From Megascapheus bottae (lineage: Eukaryota > Chordata > Mammalia > Rodentia > Geomyidae), in assembly GCA_024803745.1 (NCBI GenBank), contig JANJXV010000043.1, forward strand, positions 2,625,501 through 2,689,500: DNA of 64,000 nucleotides. Direction: 5' to 3'. The translations under genes were made by a program, and so were the position numbers. Every line of letters starts with the position of its first letter. Positions within the stretch are counted from its first letter, which is position 1. Of this stretch, positions 33,827-43,901 are shown one piece after another. Below the pieces are notes generated by a model. The model had not been told where the DNA came from. It searched no databases and saw nothing but the letters and a program-made list of their open reading frames with translations.

Positions 33827-33904
33827 GCAGACATTTTATTGGTGACTAGTAGAGAAAGATATGCTGGATTTTGGACACCCATTTATTCATTTTCTTTCTT
33901 TTTT

Positions 33905-34102
33905 GCCTGTTGTAGGGCTTGAACTCAGGGCCTGAGCCCTATCTTTGGACTTTTCTCAAGGTTAGAGCTCTACAACTTGAGCCACCTCAGCACTTTGGAT
34001 TTTTTTTTCTGTGTGGGTGCTACCAAGGAATCAAACCCGGGTCTTCATGCATCTTAGACAGCACTTTTTTCACTAGGCCAAACTCCCAGCCCTGGACATC
34101 CA
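33905..34102 (-). mobile_element. IDL-Geo SINE
   Basis: 'gggcttgaactcagggcctg' (Geo) and then 'aatcaaacccgggtcttcat' (tRNA-like B box region), ending 'aactcccagccctgg'. Confidence 0.88.
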
Positions 34103-34584
34103 TTTTTCTATTACTCGTCTTCTAATACTGGAAAATCCACAGAGACTGAGATAGCACAGACTGATTTGTGTAATTATGTGCATTTTGCCTTGATCCACTG
34201 AGGAGAAAAAAAACAGTTACTAATTAGCCTGTCTTTTTAGTCTGTGATTTTTGTAGTCCAGTCTATATTTGTTCTTCTCCTCCTTGACTGGATCTCTGCA
34301 TTCAGAAGCTTCTTAGTGAATTTGTTTTTAATTGTTTTAGGTACAGCATCATTCAGAGCTAGATGTGTTGGCCCAGACCCTACAAAGCAACTTTGAAACT
34401 CTGTAAGTTCTGAGCCATAGGGGACTTAGGAAGGAAAGTGGAAAGAAAATCTTACAATTGTCTTTATCATCATTCAGGTGGTATGATTGCAATATCTCAA
34501 GAAGACAATCATGAATACATAATATACAGAGGTATAGATACATACATTACTATATGTGTGTATATGCACATAGATATACATGCA
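34103..34584. other. Intergenic, nothing recognised
   Basis: AT-rich sequence with a few TA/TG runs and no coding or repeat-family signature that I could support. Confidence 0.4.
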
Positions 34585-34589
34585 TATTT

Positions 34590-34797
34590 CTTTTGTGTGT
34601 GCTTGGGACCTGGGTGCTGTCCTGGCACGTTTTCTCTCAGGCTGGTGCTATACCACTTGAGCTACACCTCCAAAACTGATTTTGTGCAGGTTCATTAGAG
34701 ATAAGAGTCTCATGGTTGGCTTCCCATTGCAATCCTCAGATCTCAACCTCCTGAGTAGCTAGGATTATCGTCGTGAGTCACTGGTGCCCAGCTCCAG
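34590..34797 (-). mobile_element. B1-like/Geo SINE
   Basis: 'gcttgggacctgggtgctgt' (Geo) and 'cagatctcaacctcctgagt' (B1-like half). Confidence 0.8.
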
Positions 34798-34926
34798 TTC
34801 AGAGATCTTCACTTCAAATGTCTTGACTGACACTGTATAGGCCACGGTGGAGCAGAGGCAATGGCTTCTTCCATTAGAGCCTCAGTTCTGCTCCTCACAG
34901 TGGAGATGTTTATGGAAAACCCTTTG

Positions 34927-34927
<1 letters not shown>

Positions 34928-34971
<44 letters not shown>
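34928..34971. repeat. (GT)n microsatellite
   Basis: Pure GT adjoining the A-rich end of a minus-strand B1. Confidence 0.96.
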
Positions 34972-34973
<2 letters not shown>

Positions 34974-35098
34974 TCTTTTGACAAAACCTTACCATGTAGC
35001 CCAGACTGGCCTTAGACTTGTGTTCCTCCTGCTTCTGCTCCAAAGTGTTGGGACGATAAACTGTAGGTACTTCACATCATACCCAGTAAACACATCTA
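34972..35098 (-). mobile_element. B1 SINE (without Geo)
   Basis: On the minus strand it has the canonical B1 order: 'ccaacactttggagcagaag', 'caggagg', then 'ccagtctgggctacatggta' and a T/A-rich end. Unlike most copies here it has no Geo half, so it is the older, widespread rodent B1 type. A CA tract lies at 35156-35200. Confidence 0.8.
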
Positions 35099-35505
35099 CT
35101 TTTGTCGGTAGGCGTTATAGGAAAACTATGAAGTGGTCCCATTACCAGGGCGTGCGCACACACACACACACACAGACACACACACACACAGACACACACG
35201 AAGTAAGAGGCACAGAACACTGTTTTCATTCTAAACTGTCCATTTAATCTCAGTATTAGATAATGCGGGTCCAGTTCAACTATTGTAATATTGAAAGGAT
35301 ATTGCATTCCCTTTTTAAAGTGACTTAAGATCTGTTTTATACTTAAATTGGCTTCATATATCTGATGTATGATTACAAGAAGGAGAGCAGGAAAATCATT
35401 AATGACTTTCATTGGTTTTGCCCCAATTAAGAAAAAGATCGGAGTACTTTGTGTAAATTATTTGCATGTCACTATTCCCATTCAAAGCATGAAGGGCCAG
35501 GGGTA

Positions 35506-35528
35506 TTTTATTTCTTTTTGTATTTCAG
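35506..35528 (+). promoter_or_regulatory. Candidate splice acceptor before the open OR
   Basis: T-rich tract 'attttatttctttttgtatt' followed by TCAG, immediately upstream of the OR coding frame. Known OR genes usually have a 5' UTR intron ending shortly before the ATG. Here the OR frame is open across the AG (phase 0). Confidence 0.45.
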
Positions 35529-35537
35529 TGTATTTTA

Positions 35538-36509
35538 TTGGTTTGGAGACATACTCACACAAAAAATGTAACCACTACCACAGAATTCTTCCTCCTGAGG
35601 CTCTCAGAGGATCCTGAACTCCAGCCTGTCCTCTTTAGGCTCTTCCTGTCCATGTACCTGCTCACCGTGCTTGGAAATCTGCTCATCATCCTGGCCGTCA
35701 CCTCTGACCCCCACCTCCACATCCCCATGTACTTCTTCCTCTCCAATCTGTCCTTGATTGACATTGGCTTCACCCCCAACACCGTCCCTAAGTTGCTGAT
35801 GAACCTCCAGAGTCAGAACAGAGCCATCTCCTATGGGGGCTGCCTCACCCAGATGTCTCTTTTCATCACTTTTGCATGTGCAGATTCTATGATTCTGACT
35901 GCTATGGCCTATGACCGCTTTGTGGCCATCTGTCACCCCCTGCATTATTCATGCATCATGAACCCTCATCTCTGTGTCTCCTTACTTTGGGTGTCTTTCA
36001 CACTTGGTCTTTTGGAATCCCTGCTACACAATCTGATTGTCTTACAACTTACCTGCTTCAGGACTGTGGACATTGCTAATTTCTTCTGCCACCCTTCCCA
36101 GCTGCTTCACCTGGCCTGTACCGACAGCTTCAGCAATGAGATAGTCATGTTTCTTATTGGCATCCTGCTTGGAGTTCTCCCTGCCTCAGGCATTCTCTTC
36201 TCCTACTGTCAAATTCTGTCCTCCATTTTGAAAATCCCATCCACAGCAGGGAAGTACAAAGCCTTCTCCACCTGTGGCCCTCACCTGTCTGTCGTGAGCT
36301 TGTTTTATGGCACAGGACTGGGGGAGTACTTTGGTTCAGCTCTGTCAACATCCCCCAGAAACCATGTGGTGGCCTCAGTGATGTATGCTGTTGTCACTCC
36401 CCTGCTGAACCCCTTCATCTACAGCCTGAGGAACAGGGACATTAGCAGAGCCCTGGAGAGATTCCACACCCGGGCATTCTCCGTGTTTGCTCCTGCAGTT
36501 TCCAGGTAG
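35538..36509 (+). CDS. Olfactory receptor, OR7-like, open frame without an ATG
   Basis: Odorant receptor GPCR of the olfactory sensory neuron membrane, coupled to Golf in the known family. Numbering from TTG 35538 (323 codons), the visible features are an NVT glycosylation sequon at 10-12, GN at 46-47 (TM1), PMYFF at 63-67, C102, MAYDRFVAICHPL at 123-135, SYC at 222-224, KAFSTC at 241-246 and PLLNPFIYSLRN at 288-299. The frame is unbroken from 35493 to the stop at 36507-36509. However, between the upstream in-frame stop (35490-35492) and TM1 there is no ATG, and the first in-frame ATG lies in TM1. A pyrimidine-rich tract ending in CAG (35506-35528) looks like a splice acceptor in phase 0, so an upstream exon could supply the start, or the ATG has been lost. 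It is the only clearly intact receptor core in the window. The next OR fragment upstream on the same strand is dead. Confidence 0.82.
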   Translation: MVWRHTHTKNVTTTTEFFLLRLSEDPELQPVLFRLFLSMYLLTVLGNLLIILAVTSDPHLHIPMYFFLSNLSLIDIGFTPNTVPKLLMNLQSQNRAISYGGCLTQMSLFITFACADSMILTAMAYDRFVAICHPLHYSCIMNPHLCVSLLWVSFTLGLLESLLHNLIVLQLTCFRTVDIANFFCHPSQLLHLACTDSFSNEIVMFLIGILLGVLPASGILFSYCQILSSILKIPSTAGKYKAFSTCGPHLSVVSLFYGTGLGEYFGSALSTSPRNHVVASVMYAVVTPLLNPFIYSLRNRDISRALERFHTRAFSVFAPAVSR

Positions 36510-37017
36510 GAAATTAATTGGAAAAGTTAGAAAACCAACACCTATTTTTCTAATGATGCTCACTTTGCATCCCTGAATTTTCACTTTCAGCTTTGGCTCT
36601 TTCCTCATCCTTATTTAGAGAAGGATCTTGATTTGCAATGTTGGAGAGGGAGAATTGAACAATTTTCTAACAGGTATAAAGTTTTAGGCTGAGAGTGGTA
36701 GACAACTTGACCATTACCAAAGGGAAAAAAGAATCAATATGAATAGTGACACCAAATTGTGTGTGTACATGACAAATATTTTCTCATGTCTATTTTGTTT
36801 CTTTTGCCACAATGAATGGAAAGCAAAAGCTGATCAAATGTCAAGAAAAGGAGGGATTGGAAAAAATATATTTTATCCTTAAACTTCCTCTGGAGTGGAA
36901 AAGCTCAATGGATGCTGATGGAGGTTTTTGCTATTCCTTTGTGTCACATGGCCTAATTTGGGTAATTAGACTGTCAATGCATTTGGAGTCCAAGCCATTA
37001 AGAAAAAAATTACCTTT
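36510..37017. other. 3' flank of the open OR, nothing recognised
   Basis: AT-rich. No canonical AATAAA close to the stop that I would rely on and no repeat family recognised. Confidence 0.4.
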
Positions 37018-37217
37018 TGGGCAGGGACTTTGGCTTAGTGTTAGAGCGCATGCCCGGCATGCACGAAGACCTGGGTTTTTTTCCTCAATACCACATACAT
37101 TAAAATAAGAAAAAGCCAGAAGTAGTGCTGTGGCATTAATGGCAGAGCTCTAACCTGGAGGAAGTCTAAGTACAAAGCTCAGGCCCTGAATTCAAGCTAC
37201 AGAACTGGCACACAAAA
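37018..37217 (+). mobile_element. IDL-Geo SINE
   Basis: 'gggcagggactttggcttag', 'gcatgcccggcatgcacgaa' and then Geo to 'aagctacagaactggcacac'. Confidence 0.87.
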
Positions 37218-37267
37218 ATAGAAAAGGAAAAAAATCGCCTTTTCTTTCCCATTCTTTCTTATTTTTT

Positions 37268-37490
37268 GTTTGTTGTTTTTAGCAGTCCTTAAAATCTGGC
37301 TCTGGGTGCTGTCCCTGAGCTTTTACTCAAGATGAGATCACTCAGGCTTGAGCCACAGCCTCCCTTCTGGATTTTTCTGAGTAGCTTCTTGAAAATAAAA
37401 GTCTCACATGACTTTCCTGCCTCGGCTGGATTCAAGCCACAATCCTCAGATTTCAGTTTTCTGAGTAGCTAGTGCTCCAGGATGGAACCG
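37268..37490 (-). mobile_element. B1-like/Geo SINE
   Basis: 'ctggctctgggtgctgtccc' (Geo) and 'aatcctcagatttcagtttt' (B1-like half). 37491-37865 holds no recognisable feature. Confidence 0.75.
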
Positions 37491-37869
37491 CAGATGCCTT
37501 TCTCCCTCCAGCCCTTTAGTCTGATTCTTCCAGTATAGTCTGATTCTTCCAGTCTGTATGAACCATACTGTGTTCTCTTTCTGTCAGGGATGTGTGAATT
37601 AGGAAGCTCCTATATGACATTGCTTTCTCCATTGCCAGAATCCATATTAAGCCTCAATGGAGCCAAAGGCTATTGATTTATGTTGAGTGGAGAAAAGAAT
37701 AGGAGCTGAATGCACTGACTGTGATCCAGTAGAGACAAAGCATAATCCTTAAGAACAGGGGGAGGACTGGTTATTGGCAAAAGTGGTTCTTCATGAGGAA
37801 AACCAGTTTAATAGTGTCTGTTGTAAGCTGGAAGAATACCAGCATGCAACACTTAAGCTGTGATAATCG

Positions 37870-38055
37870 TGATTACGCTGGACACAGGTGGCTGCAACCT
37901 GGGCAGGACACTCCAAAGTCTAATCTCCAACCAACCCCACAAAGTCAGAAATAAAGCTGTAGATTCTACTGATAGAGTGCCAGCCTTGAGCAATGTATCT
38001 CATGCACAGCCAGGCCCTAAACTCAAGCTCCACGACTGGTACAACAACAACAAAA
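37870..38055 (+). mobile_element. Decayed B1-like/Geo SINE
   Basis: The left half is eroded. The Geo half reads 'gagtgccagccttgagcaat' and 'taaactcaagctccacgact', with a (CAA)n end. Confidence 0.6.
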
Positions 38056-38149
38056 ACCATGATTTGTTGTCCATGGTCACCACAGAGTGTCATTCTGTAC
38101 TCTCCTTGTCTTTCGTACTCTTTTGTGAAATCATAGACAATGGCATCTA

Positions 38150-38845
38150 TCGTGGCCTAAATTGGTTACATACATTGCTTCCTATGAACTCCAGTGGGAA
38201 GAGGGTTGGGTTCGTAAGGATGCATATGGGGAAGAAACTCACTACATTAATTGATTTGCATATGTTGAACCAGGTTTGCCTCCCTGTGATGAATCCAGTT
38301 TGATCATAGTGTATAATTTTTTTGATGAGTTGTTGTAGACGGTTGGCCAGTATTTTGTTGAGAAGTTTTGCATCGATGTTCATCAAAGATATAGGTCTAT
38401 AGTTCTCTTTCTTTGATGAATCTCTGTCTGGTTTGGGGAGGAGGGTTATACTGGCTTCATAGAATGAGTTTGGTAAGGAACCTTCATTTTCAATTTCGTT
38501 GAAGAGCTTGAGGAGTATTGGTGTAAGCTCTGCTTTCAAGACCTTATAGAATTCAGCTGTGAATCCATCTGGCCCTGGGATTTTCTTAGGTGGAAATTCT
38601 CTAATTGCCATTTCTATTTCAGAGCTTGAAATAGGCCTGTTGAGTTGGGTTAGTTCTTCTTGGTTCAGTGTGGGTATGTTAATATTGGCTAGGAATTCAT
38701 CCATTTCATCTAGATTCTCAAATTTGTTGGCATAAAGGTTTGAGAAGTATTCCTTCATGATATTTTGGATCTTGGTAATTTCTGTTGTGATATTGCCATT
38801 TTCGTCTGTGATTTTGTTCATTTCCGTATGCTCTCTTCCTTTTTT
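38150..38845 (-). mobile_element. LINE-1 ORF2 fragment (linker and RT start)
   Basis: A minus-strand frame open from 38821 to 38147. It covers [18 protein letters not shown], the RT entry [35 protein letters not shown] and the [10 protein letters not shown] block, then leaves L1 homology near 38245. No 3' continuation is attached. It is well preserved, so it is relatively young. Confidence 0.92.
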
Positions 38846-39375
38846 AAAATTTTTTTATTGTAATTAGTAAAAGGGTTACATGATATTTGCCAGATAAAAG
38901 GTACATTAATTCACATACATTGATACCCTTTCACATGTCTTGGTACCCATTTCCCTCCCCCCACACCCCCCACCCGTCTTGGTTTCCCCCCTTCCTTATC
39001 AAATTTCAAATATCCAAATACAAATAAATTCAATATATCAGATAACAAAGTGAGATACTGTACCAATATGAGATAACCAAGGGACAGCAAAGGAGATTAG
39101 AGACAACATAGTACATTAAGGACAACAATCATTCATTATATGGCTTTTGTTTCAATATCCTGGAGGTCCTTTCAATTAGCTTCACATTATATGTCCTTAT
39201 GTATCAAGATTTTGCTCCATTGCAAATCTCTGCTAGTAGAGCCCAAGGTTTCTACTGATTATGACGAATGAGGGAAACCATTGAGCCTAAGTTCCTTTGA
39301 GTCTGGCTTACTTCACTTAATATGATTTTTTCTAAGTCCTTCCATTTCCTAACAAATGGGGCGATGTCATTCTTT
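38846..39375 (-). mobile_element. LINE-1 3' UTR with tail
   Basis: Minus-strand copy: the poly-T at 38841-38863 is the A tail, then 'attgtaattagtaaaagggt', the C-rich (G-rich on the sense strand) tract at 38951-38990, and the UTR up to the ORF2 end at 39240-39375. Its 5' end breaks into an OR pseudogene. Confidence 0.93.
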
Positions 39376-39720
39376 CTGAAGATCCATACAGCCAAAAATG
39401 ACAAAAACAGACATCTGGGTGAGGCAGCCTGCAAAGGAGATGACTCTGCTGTGAGTCTGGATGTCCACCAGCATCTTGGGGATGCTGGTGGAGGTGAAGC
39501 AAATGTAAGACCAAGACAGAATGGAGAGGAAGAAGTACATGGGAGTGGAGGTGGAGGTCAGTGGTGACAGCCAGGATGATGAGCAGATTTCCGAGCACGG
39601 TGATCAGATGCATGGACAAGAACAGCCCAAAAAGTGTGGGTTGTAGCTCAGGGTCATCTGAGCGTCCCAAGAGATAAAATTCTGAGATGCGGGTTTCATT
39701 CTTCAGCCTAATGTTTATTA
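39376..39720 (-). pseudogene. Olfactory receptor fragment truncated by a LINE-1
   Basis: The minus-strand frame has an NET sequon, [40 protein letters not shown] (TM1), then a shift near 39552, after which the TM2/EC1 sequence runs in another frame. The original frame (or a shifted version) is readable to about TM3 ([10 protein letters not shown]), where the L1 at 39375 begins. The C-terminal two thirds are missing; I did not find them on the other side of the L1. No N-terminal ATG is close to the NET sequon except one 20 codons upstream (39775). Confidence 0.9.
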
Positions 39721-39934
39721 GACAACTTGATGTATAATGAAAGCAACAATTAATGAAGAACTCAGAATTCTTCAATCATTTTGAATTTAAGTATTCATTG
39801 TTCATGACTATATCCCATCAACCGTATTGTTAGTTGTCACAGCCCCAATCATCCTTGATTTCTTCTCTTTCATTTACTCCATTTTATGTATTCATCCAAA
39901 ACTATGGTAGAATATTACAATATTCTTTTTCTTT

Positions 39935-40128
39935 ACCAGTGCTGGTCCTTGAACTCAGAGCGTGAGCACTCTCCTTGGGCTTTCTCAAGGCTAGTGCTCT
40001 ACCACTTGAGCAACAGCACCACTTCTATCATTTCCTAAGTATGTGGTACTGAGGACTCCAATCCTGATCTTCATGCATGCTATGCAGTCACTCTACCACT
40101 AGACCAAACTCCTGGCCCTTTACTGACT
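39935..40128 (-). mobile_element. IDL-Geo SINE
   Basis: 'cttgaactcagagcgtgagc' (Geo), 'ttgagcaacagcaccacttc', then the tRNA-like part ending 'ccaaactcctggccc'. Confidence 0.87.
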
Positions 40129-40147
40129 CTTCTTTTTAAAAAAATCC

Positions 40148-40436
40148 ATAAGCTGGTCGTGGTGGCTCATGCTTGCAATCCTCGCTACTCAGGAGGCTGA
40201 GATCTGAGGATCAGGGTTCAAAGAAAGCCCTGGCACTAAAGAATGTGAGTCTCTTATCTCCAATTAACCACTAGAAAGTGGGAAGTGGCACTGTGGCTCC
40301 AGGGGAAAGACAATAGCCTTGAACTGAAGAGCTCAGGGACAGCACCCAGGCCCAGGGGTATGGTGGTAGTCTTGAGCTGAAGAGCCCAGAAACAGTGCCC
40401 AGACCCAGAGTTCAAGCTCCATGACAAAAAAAGGTA
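40148..40436 (+). mobile_element. B1-like/Geo SINE with a repeated Geo segment
   Basis: 'agctggtcgtggtggctcat' and 'ctactcaggaggctgagatc' form the B1-like half. The Geo segment 'agccttgaactgaagagctc' (40315-40334) recurs in shortened form as 'agtcttgagctgaagagccc' (40368-40387), giving two Geo 3' ends in tandem. Confidence 0.85.
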
Positions 40437-40699
40437 ATCCAGAGCAATCACCTTTTGAGGAAATTTCTTTTTATCCAACCTATAAAGTCATACAAGCTGA
40501 ATTTTATCATAAGGAAATAGTAAAGTAGTGAGTAGTGAATGAGAAAAAATTCTAGACATATGGTATTTACAAAGGCTTTGTAAAATATAGAGGCCTGACT
40601 GTTCTAAATCTAATTTGACATAGTTCAATATTAGAAAATAAAATCTCCCTGGAGATTTATCATTGCTGGACTTACTAATTTCTATTTTGGTTTTCTTTC

Positions 40700-40750
40700 T
40701 GGTGTGTATATGTGTGTGTGTGTGTGTGCATGTGTGCATGCATACGTGCA
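40700..40750. repeat. GT/GCAT-rich simple repeat
   Basis: TGTGTG followed by CATG and CATA units. Confidence 0.85.
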
Positions 40751-40754
40751 TACA

Positions 40755-40975
40755 TGCATGCCAGTTCTAGGAACTGAAATCTAGACCTGGGCAATATCGC
40801 TGAGTTTTTCATGCCCAAGGGTAACATTCCTCCACTTGAGTCACAAATTCACTTTTCGTGAGATCAGAGTCTCACAGATTTTGCTGCTCAGGCTGGCTTT
40901 GAGTCTCTATCCTCAGAAAGCAGTCTTCTGTGTAGCTAAAATAACAGGTGTGAAAGACCAGCACTGGGAGTAAAA
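40755..40975 (-). mobile_element. Diverged B1-like/Geo SINE
   Basis: 'ttctaggaactgaaatctag', 'ttgagtcacaaattcac' and 'gtgtagctaaaataacaggt' keep family order. Confidence 0.6.
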
Positions 40976-40980
40976 TATAG

Positions 40981-41340
40981 ATTTTTTTTGTACTTTTTTA
41001 TTGTTGCTATAATGTATAGAGGGGTTACAGTTACATTTGTCAGGTAGTAGGTGTATTACTTCTCACACATTGAGTCCCCTGCTCATGGTTTTGTCCCTGA
41101 TTCCCTCCCCTACGCCTTCCCAATTATTTTGTTTTCTCCCCTTCCCTTTAGTATTTCAAATAAACAAATAAACATATATATATATATAATATACTAGGTA
41201 ACAAAGTCAGAAAGAGTAACAATATGAGATTACCCATAAAGGCAGAAAAAAGGTAAGAGAAATAACGTAGTAAATTAAGAACAACAATCACACAAGATAA
41301 TCCTCTTGTTTCCACTTTTTAACTTTTTGCACTTGTCTAA
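40981..41340 (-). mobile_element. Older LINE-1 3' UTR
   Basis: Minus orientation. 'attgttgctataatgtatag', 'aggggttacag', the C-rich tract at 41096-41150 and 'caacaatcacacaagataat' follow the L1 UTR plan but differ from the young type, and resemble 55535-55940. 41341-41955 is unassigned. Confidence 0.75.
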
Positions 41341-41959
41341 TAAATCAAGACCTGATAGGTGCCTCTCTGTGTGTTAATTCCAGGATTTTAGAAATATGTA
41401 TCTTAGCAAGTCTTTCCAGGGACGTGGACAATGGTAGTCTATATCTAGAGTCTGTATTCCTTCTGTTCTGCCATCTATCTGGCCTATTGCCTTCTCTACA
41501 GTAAATTCAAAGTGATGGTCCTTTCTTCCAAGAAAACAAATCAATATCTTCTTCCTAGATATTAGAAACATTCAGGCTTCCATTGACTGCTTTCTAAGAT
41601 CTTTACAAAGGCATCCTTTCCAAAATTGCATATTCTGTGTCAAAAAATGAGAGGAAGAGAGATTCAGGAGTCCCTTTTGTGTTTTTTTCACCATTTTTAC
41701 ACAACCTACCTAAGAACGGTGTGTTCAGCCCTATTCTATAGCATAACTTTGCAGACTACACGACAACCAAAACACCGAAATAGATCTTAACTCAGATCCT
41801 AACTCTTAATTCTGTAACCTTCCCCCAAAGAAGACATAACCTTCACATTTCCCATTACTTATCATCAAAATGGTGAAATACTTACAATTGTCCCACTCTC
41901 TAGTGAAGGATACAAGGCTGTGTTTACCTTAAAGAAAGGGCACCTCTCAGTCACCAGAA

Positions 41960-42500
41960 AAGTTAGAGAAAGCATGCTGGCATGGTCAGTGCGGTGGTGC
42001 TCTCTACTCACTGGGTAGAGCTGCTTCTCTGTTGGGTCATGACAATCAAGTACAGATCAAAAGGTCCCCCCAAGCCTGCAGTCTAATGTGATCTGCCTAC
42101 TCCTCATAATCCATTATAAATATGGAGACACAGGAGAAATTCCAGAGGCAGGACACGGGCTTGGACATATTTATGGAGATGTCTGATAATGGTCTCTCCT
42201 ATGGTCTTGGACTCTCAATTGACAGAGCTCACACAATTACACAAATTGGTCCAAAGCATCCAAATCTCAGTGGACTCAGCAACATCAACGAAGGGGAGAA
42301 GTGTGCAAAAGACTAGTTTTAGGCTCTTCCTGAGCAAAGCTTGTCCATTCTGTGCATATGTGACAGGACCACATGAAAGGCCAATGGTAGAACATGCAGC
42401 AATGCAATTCCATGTTGTAAAACCTCTGAACACTTCCGGGATAATTTAGCCAAAGAAATGTCTTGAATATCGTTACCTTGAATGGGGAGCTAGCAGGAAG
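41960..42500. promoter_or_regulatory. Recurrent OR-cluster block, copy 4
   Basis: 'actgggtagagctgcttctc' against 'actgagtggagctgcttctc' at 62019-62038, and 'gctcacacaattac' plus 'gaggctcttcctgagcaaagc'-like order against 11262-11545 and 23871-24150. It lies about 2.3-2.8 kb upstream of the minus-strand OR fragment at 39376-39720. No open frame. Possible OR regulatory or 5' exon sequence by position only. Confidence 0.35.
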
Positions 42501-42599
42501 GGATGGAACAAAAGAAAAAAAAGGGGATCAGCGAGTGAGTATAGTAATAATACTCAATATTTACGCATGAAAACATGAGCTGTGGATATTAAGGTGTCT

Positions 42600-42838
42600 A
42601 TTATAAATGAGTAGGTGGTATATAAGAAGTGATTGTTTTCCTTGATGTACTATGTCCCTTGGTTATTTCATATTGTTACAGTATTTCACCTTGTTATCTG
42701 ATATATTGTATATATGCTTATTTGGCTATTTGAAATAGGATAGGGAAGGAGGGAAAACAAGATGAGGGGCAGGGGTAGAGGGAGGGAAATAGGGACCAAG
42801 ACATGAGAAAGGGTATCAATGTTTGTGAAATAATTCAC
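42600..42838 (+). mobile_element. LINE-1 3' UTR, left half (split by the retrovirus)
   Basis: 'ttccttgatgtactatgtcc', 'cttggttatttcatattgtt' and 'acatgagaaagggtatcaat' are L1 3' UTR. The UTR continues after the retrovirus at 48304 ('cttctacctggtgaatataa') to an A-rich end near 48362. Confidence 0.93.
42833..42838. repeat. 6-bp target duplication of the retrovirus
   Basis: ATTCAC at 42833-42838 and again at 48298-48303, directly outside the TG...CA ends of the two LTRs. Confidence 0.93.
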
Positions 42839-43383
42839 TGTTGCTCCTCTCCGGGGCAGCAACAGGGGAACGGGGAGGGACACACAGGGCCAGCCTGTAG
42901 TCCCCCGGGAGCTGAGTGAGATGGTAAGTGTCGAAGACCCAGCCCTCCCCCAATCACCTGGGAAGAAAAAACCACGCTGAGTCAGAAGCAGTGTTAACCA
43001 TGAAAGCCCATCAGATCTCTCTGCTGATCTCTTGTTCTCTCTGATGCTCTCAGATGCTCTCATCACTTTATTGCATCAGACAATTAGTTATATACTGTTA
43101 GGGTAGGAGAAGGTGGGCACTGGGAAGCTAGCCAATAGGAAGAGGGCCTCTGTGCTACCACTAAGGGTGTGGGTGGGGCTTTCAGGTACTGGGCAGGACA
43201 GGTGCAGGAAAGCATGCGAGACTTGAGCTGCTTCGATACCCGCGAAACTGCGGGGGATTCAATGGAGTCACGTACACAGAGATGCCTTAAGAGAGGTATG
43301 CAAAAGACCGAATGCCTGGACAAAGCCCTTTAATTGCAGCTGAGCCAGAATCAGGCCTCAGAGATGGAGGCTAGGCCCCAACA
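42839..43383 (-). repeat. 3' LTR of the class II endogenous retrovirus
   Basis: 545 bp, TG...CA ends. On the minus strand it holds GTATATAA (43088-43095), AATAAA (43067-43072) and, upstream, an inverted CCAAT box (plus strand 'gctagccaatagg', about 43128-43140). About ten differences separate it from the other LTR, roughly 98% identity. Confidence 0.95.
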
Positions 43384-43397
43384 ATTCCCCCTTTTTT
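43384..43397 (-). promoter_or_regulatory. Polypurine tract
   Basis: On the minus strand AAAAAAGGGGGAAT ends at the 3' LTR boundary, the expected place for plus-strand DNA priming. Confidence 0.85.
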
Positions 43398-43901
43398 GTT
43401 TATTAGAACATAGAGGACAAGTGCACAAAGCCCCTGTCTTAGGTTGTCCCCTTCAGGGGATCTTACCCGTCTTTGAGTGCTCTGCGGCCTTCTGTCCCAC
43501 AGTACAGATCACCCCCGGGCCTGTCTTAGGTTGTCCCCGCTCCAGAGATCTTACCCGTCATTGGCTCTCGGGGAGACATCTAAGGGGAGTCGAGGGATCC
43601 CTCCTTGTCATTGGGCTCTCCTTGGTCTTAGCGGTCATTGGCATCAGTAGCAAGCCTCTGGTAATGCACCTGTACGTTCATCAACTGAATGGATTCGTTC
43701 GTCAACTGAAGGGATTCTATCCTGCTTTGAATGAATTGTAACCTTATTGATAACACAGGGCCCAAAAGTTAAAAGTAAGAACAAGAGGAGTGTAGGACCA
43801 AGGAAGGACATAGGGTAGCCATCTGTGCAGTCCGGTCCAGAGGAAGTTTATGATGGGTATCTTGACTCCAAGAAGAAACAGGATCAGCACTGTAAGGTCC
43901 A
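43398..43901 (-). other. Retroviral 3' region without a recognisable env
   Basis: Short frames only. A tandem duplication of about 86 bp is visible: 'cttaggttgtcccc' at 43439-43452 and 43525-43538, each followed by 'gatcttacccgtc'. No signal peptide, fusion peptide, CX6CC or membrane anchor was found, so env is deleted or was never carried. The remnant may derive from the pol-LTR spacer. Confidence 0.6.

Noticed and set aside
43398..43901. A retroviral env gene
   Set aside because: No signal peptide, fusion peptide, CX6CC or membrane anchor in any frame; only short frames and a tandem duplication.
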